A stretch of 6,367 bases of DNA from Actinomycetota bacterium (GTDB taxonomy: Bacteria > Actinomycetota > Thermoleophilia > Solirubrobacterales > Solirubrobacteraceae): NCBI GenBank assembly GCA_005788585.1, contig SYBY01000448.1, forward strand, positions 1 to 6,367. The letters run 5' to 3'. This document shows positions 5,754 through 6,367 of this stretch, one piece after another. The notes beneath the pieces are model-generated. The model was not told the origin of the DNA and ran no database searches. It saw nothing but the letters and a program-made list of their open reading frames with translations. Numbering within the stretch: the first letter of the stretch is position 1; each line of letters starts with the position of its first letter. The position numbers and the translations under genes are program-made.

Positions 5754-6167
5754 GTGCAGCGGTCCACCGAACTCACCCCGCTGTCGCGGGAGCACCACCA
5801 GGCGCTGGCGCTCGCCCTGCGTCTGCGGCGGTGCGACGCGGACGACGTTCCGGTGCTGCGGGCGGACGCCGGCGCGTTCTGGCGCGACGAGGCGCGGGCG
5901 CACTTCCGCGCCGAGGAGGAGATCGTGCTGCCGGCCGCCGCGGCGCACATCCCGCCCGACGATCCCGACGTCGTCCGGGTCCTCGTCGAGCACGTGTGGC
6001 TGCGCCAGGCCTTCCTGGGCGTCGCAGACACGGCCGCCGGAGACCTGCGGGCCCTCGGTGCGCTCTTGCACGACCACGTCCGCCACGAGGAGCGCGTCCT
6101 CTTCCCGCGGATCGAGGCCGCGCTGGCGCCCGACGAGCTCGCGGCGCTCGGCACGGCGCTCGCCTGA
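5754..6167 (+). CDS. Hemerythrin/HHE cation-binding domain protein
   Basis: This 137-residue protein is a four-helix HHE bundle expected to hold a non-heme di-iron centre. Its ligand-bearing segments appear in order: LSREHHQAL (His14/His15), AHFRAEEEIVLP (His50, Glu54 or Glu55), LVEHVWLR (His80), and LHDHVRHEERVLFP (His106/His108, His111, Glu112). The paired HFRAEEE…LP and HVRHEER…FP segments are the internal repeat typical of the family. Such proteins bind O2 or NO, sense oxygen, or store and repair iron centres; which applies here is not visible. There is no signal peptide or extra domain, so it is a stand-alone cytoplasmic protein. The GTG start places the first ligand helix a few residues in, as usual. 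It is transcribed away from the HAD–P450 unit and shares a 92-bp promoter region with it, so co-regulation with those oxygen-using enzymes is possible. It is probably monocistronic. Confidence 0.88.
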   Translation: MQRSTELTPLSREHHQALALALRLRRCDADDVPVLRADAGAFWRDEARAHFRAEEEIVLPAAAAHIPPDDPDVVRVLVEHVWLRQAFLGVADTAAGDLRALGALLHDHVRHEERVLFPRIEAALAPDELAALGTALA

Positions 6168-6205
6168 GCGGCGGCACCGGCCGACCTGAACCACCGGCTT
6201 GTCAC

Positions 6206-6211
6206 TAGAGT
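6206..6211 (+). promoter_or_regulatory. Possible -10 box upstream of sucC
   Basis: TAGAGT is the clearest TANNNT hexamer in the 155-bp gap before sucC. Transcription would start near 6218, leaving a leader of about 105 nt. The -35 position (about 6183-6188) reads GACCTG, a poor match. Confidence 0.3.
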
Positions 6212-6217
6212 CCATCG

Positions 6218-6239
6218 GCGGCGCCACACCCGGCGCCGC
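6218..6239 (+). terminator. GC hairpin after the hemerythrin gene (possible terminator or 5' hairpin of sucC mRNA)
   Basis: Eight-base arms, GCGGCGCC and GGCGCCGC, surround a 6-nt loop (ACACCC) and are followed by TTGTGT, a short and interrupted T-rich run. It lies 51 bases after the hemerythrin stop and could end that transcript. If the TAGAGT box is used, the stem would instead begin at the very 5' end of the sucC mRNA. The sequence alone does not separate these readings. Confidence 0.45.
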
Positions 6240-6278
6240 TTGTGTCGCCGGGGTCTGGTTGGCGCTCCCAACCCACGC

Positions 6279-6299
6279 GCGCGGTCCGACTGATCGCGC
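6279..6299 (+). promoter_or_regulatory. Hairpin in the sucC leader
   Basis: Arms GCGCGGTC and GATCGCGC pair over eight bases with one G·U, around a five-base loop (CGACT). The stem ends 23 bases before the sucC ATG and is followed by a pyrimidine-rich stretch with no ribosome site. It may influence translation of sucC. It does not resemble a riboswitch class that I recognise. Confidence 0.3.
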
Positions 6300-6322
6300 C
6301 ACCACCCCACCCGAAACGGCAC

Positions 6323-6367
6323 ATGGACCTGCTCGAATATCAAGGCAAGCAGCTGTTCGCCAAGCAC
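6323..6367 (+). CDS. sucC: Succinyl-CoA synthetase (ADP-forming) beta subunit, N-terminus, 3' truncated
   Basis: Only the first 15 codons are inside the window, but they read MDLLEYQGKQLFAKH, the characteristic N-terminus of SucC and the beginning of its ATP-grasp domain. With SucD the enzyme interconverts succinyl-CoA and succinate with formation of ATP or GTP in the citric acid cycle. The ATG at 6323 aligns with the usual family start. The preceding 20 bases are rich in C and lack a GGAGG-like site, which is unusual for a highly expressed gene. sucD would be expected just beyond the edge, but that cannot be seen here. Confidence 0.88.
   Translation, partial: MDLLEYQGKQLFAKH

Noticed and set aside
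4784..6367. A minus-strand open frame of about 527 codons spanning the HAD and hemerythrin genes
   Set aside because: It overlaps well-supported genes on both strands, has no domain and crosses the divergent promoter region and the sucC start.

Overview
The window is a very GC-rich stretch of bacterial chromosome. It has frequent GTG starts (one TTG), tightly packed genes and a biotin carboxylase–BCCP fusion of the kind found in actinobacterial acyl-CoA carboxylases. This points to an actinomycetote; a deep lineage such as Solirubrobacterales is possible, but that is an impression and not something the sequence proves. There are eight complete genes and two partial ones. No tRNA, rRNA, CRISPR array, transposase or integrase was seen, and no gap between genes exceeds about 155 bp.

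Left (1-1061, plus strand): the C-terminal end of an acyl-CoA carboxylase alpha subunit with its biotinyl-lysine domain. A GNAT N-acetyltransferase starts 7 nt after its stop and is probably cotranscribed.

Centre (1067-5661, minus strand): five genes read leftward from about 5661 and look like one operon. In transcription order they are a HAD hydrolase of the haloacid-dehalogenase type, an MBL-fold metallohydrolase, a small VOC/glyoxalase-fold protein, and two paralogous cytochromes P450. The first four are nearly contiguous: 3 nt, a 4-nt GTGA overlap, then a 9-nt spacer. The last P450 is set off by 87 bp, which hold a 19-bp palindrome and a ribosome binding site. The set suggests oxidation plus hydrolysis of an organic substrate, perhaps a xenobiotic, lipid or secondary metabolite. 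No ferredoxin or reductase lies in the window, so electrons for the P450s must come from elsewhere. The block ends 5 bp from the GNAT gene in a convergent arrangement.

Right (5662-6367, plus strand): a 92-bp divergent promoter region, then a hemerythrin/HHE-domain protein that may be translated from a leaderless mRNA. A 155-bp intergenic region follows, with a possible -10 box and two hairpins. Last come the first 15 codons of sucC (succinyl-CoA synthetase beta), which runs off the edge.

The flanks (acyl-CoA carboxylase, succinyl-CoA synthetase) are core carbon metabolism. The minus-strand block is the accessory part and the most interesting region.
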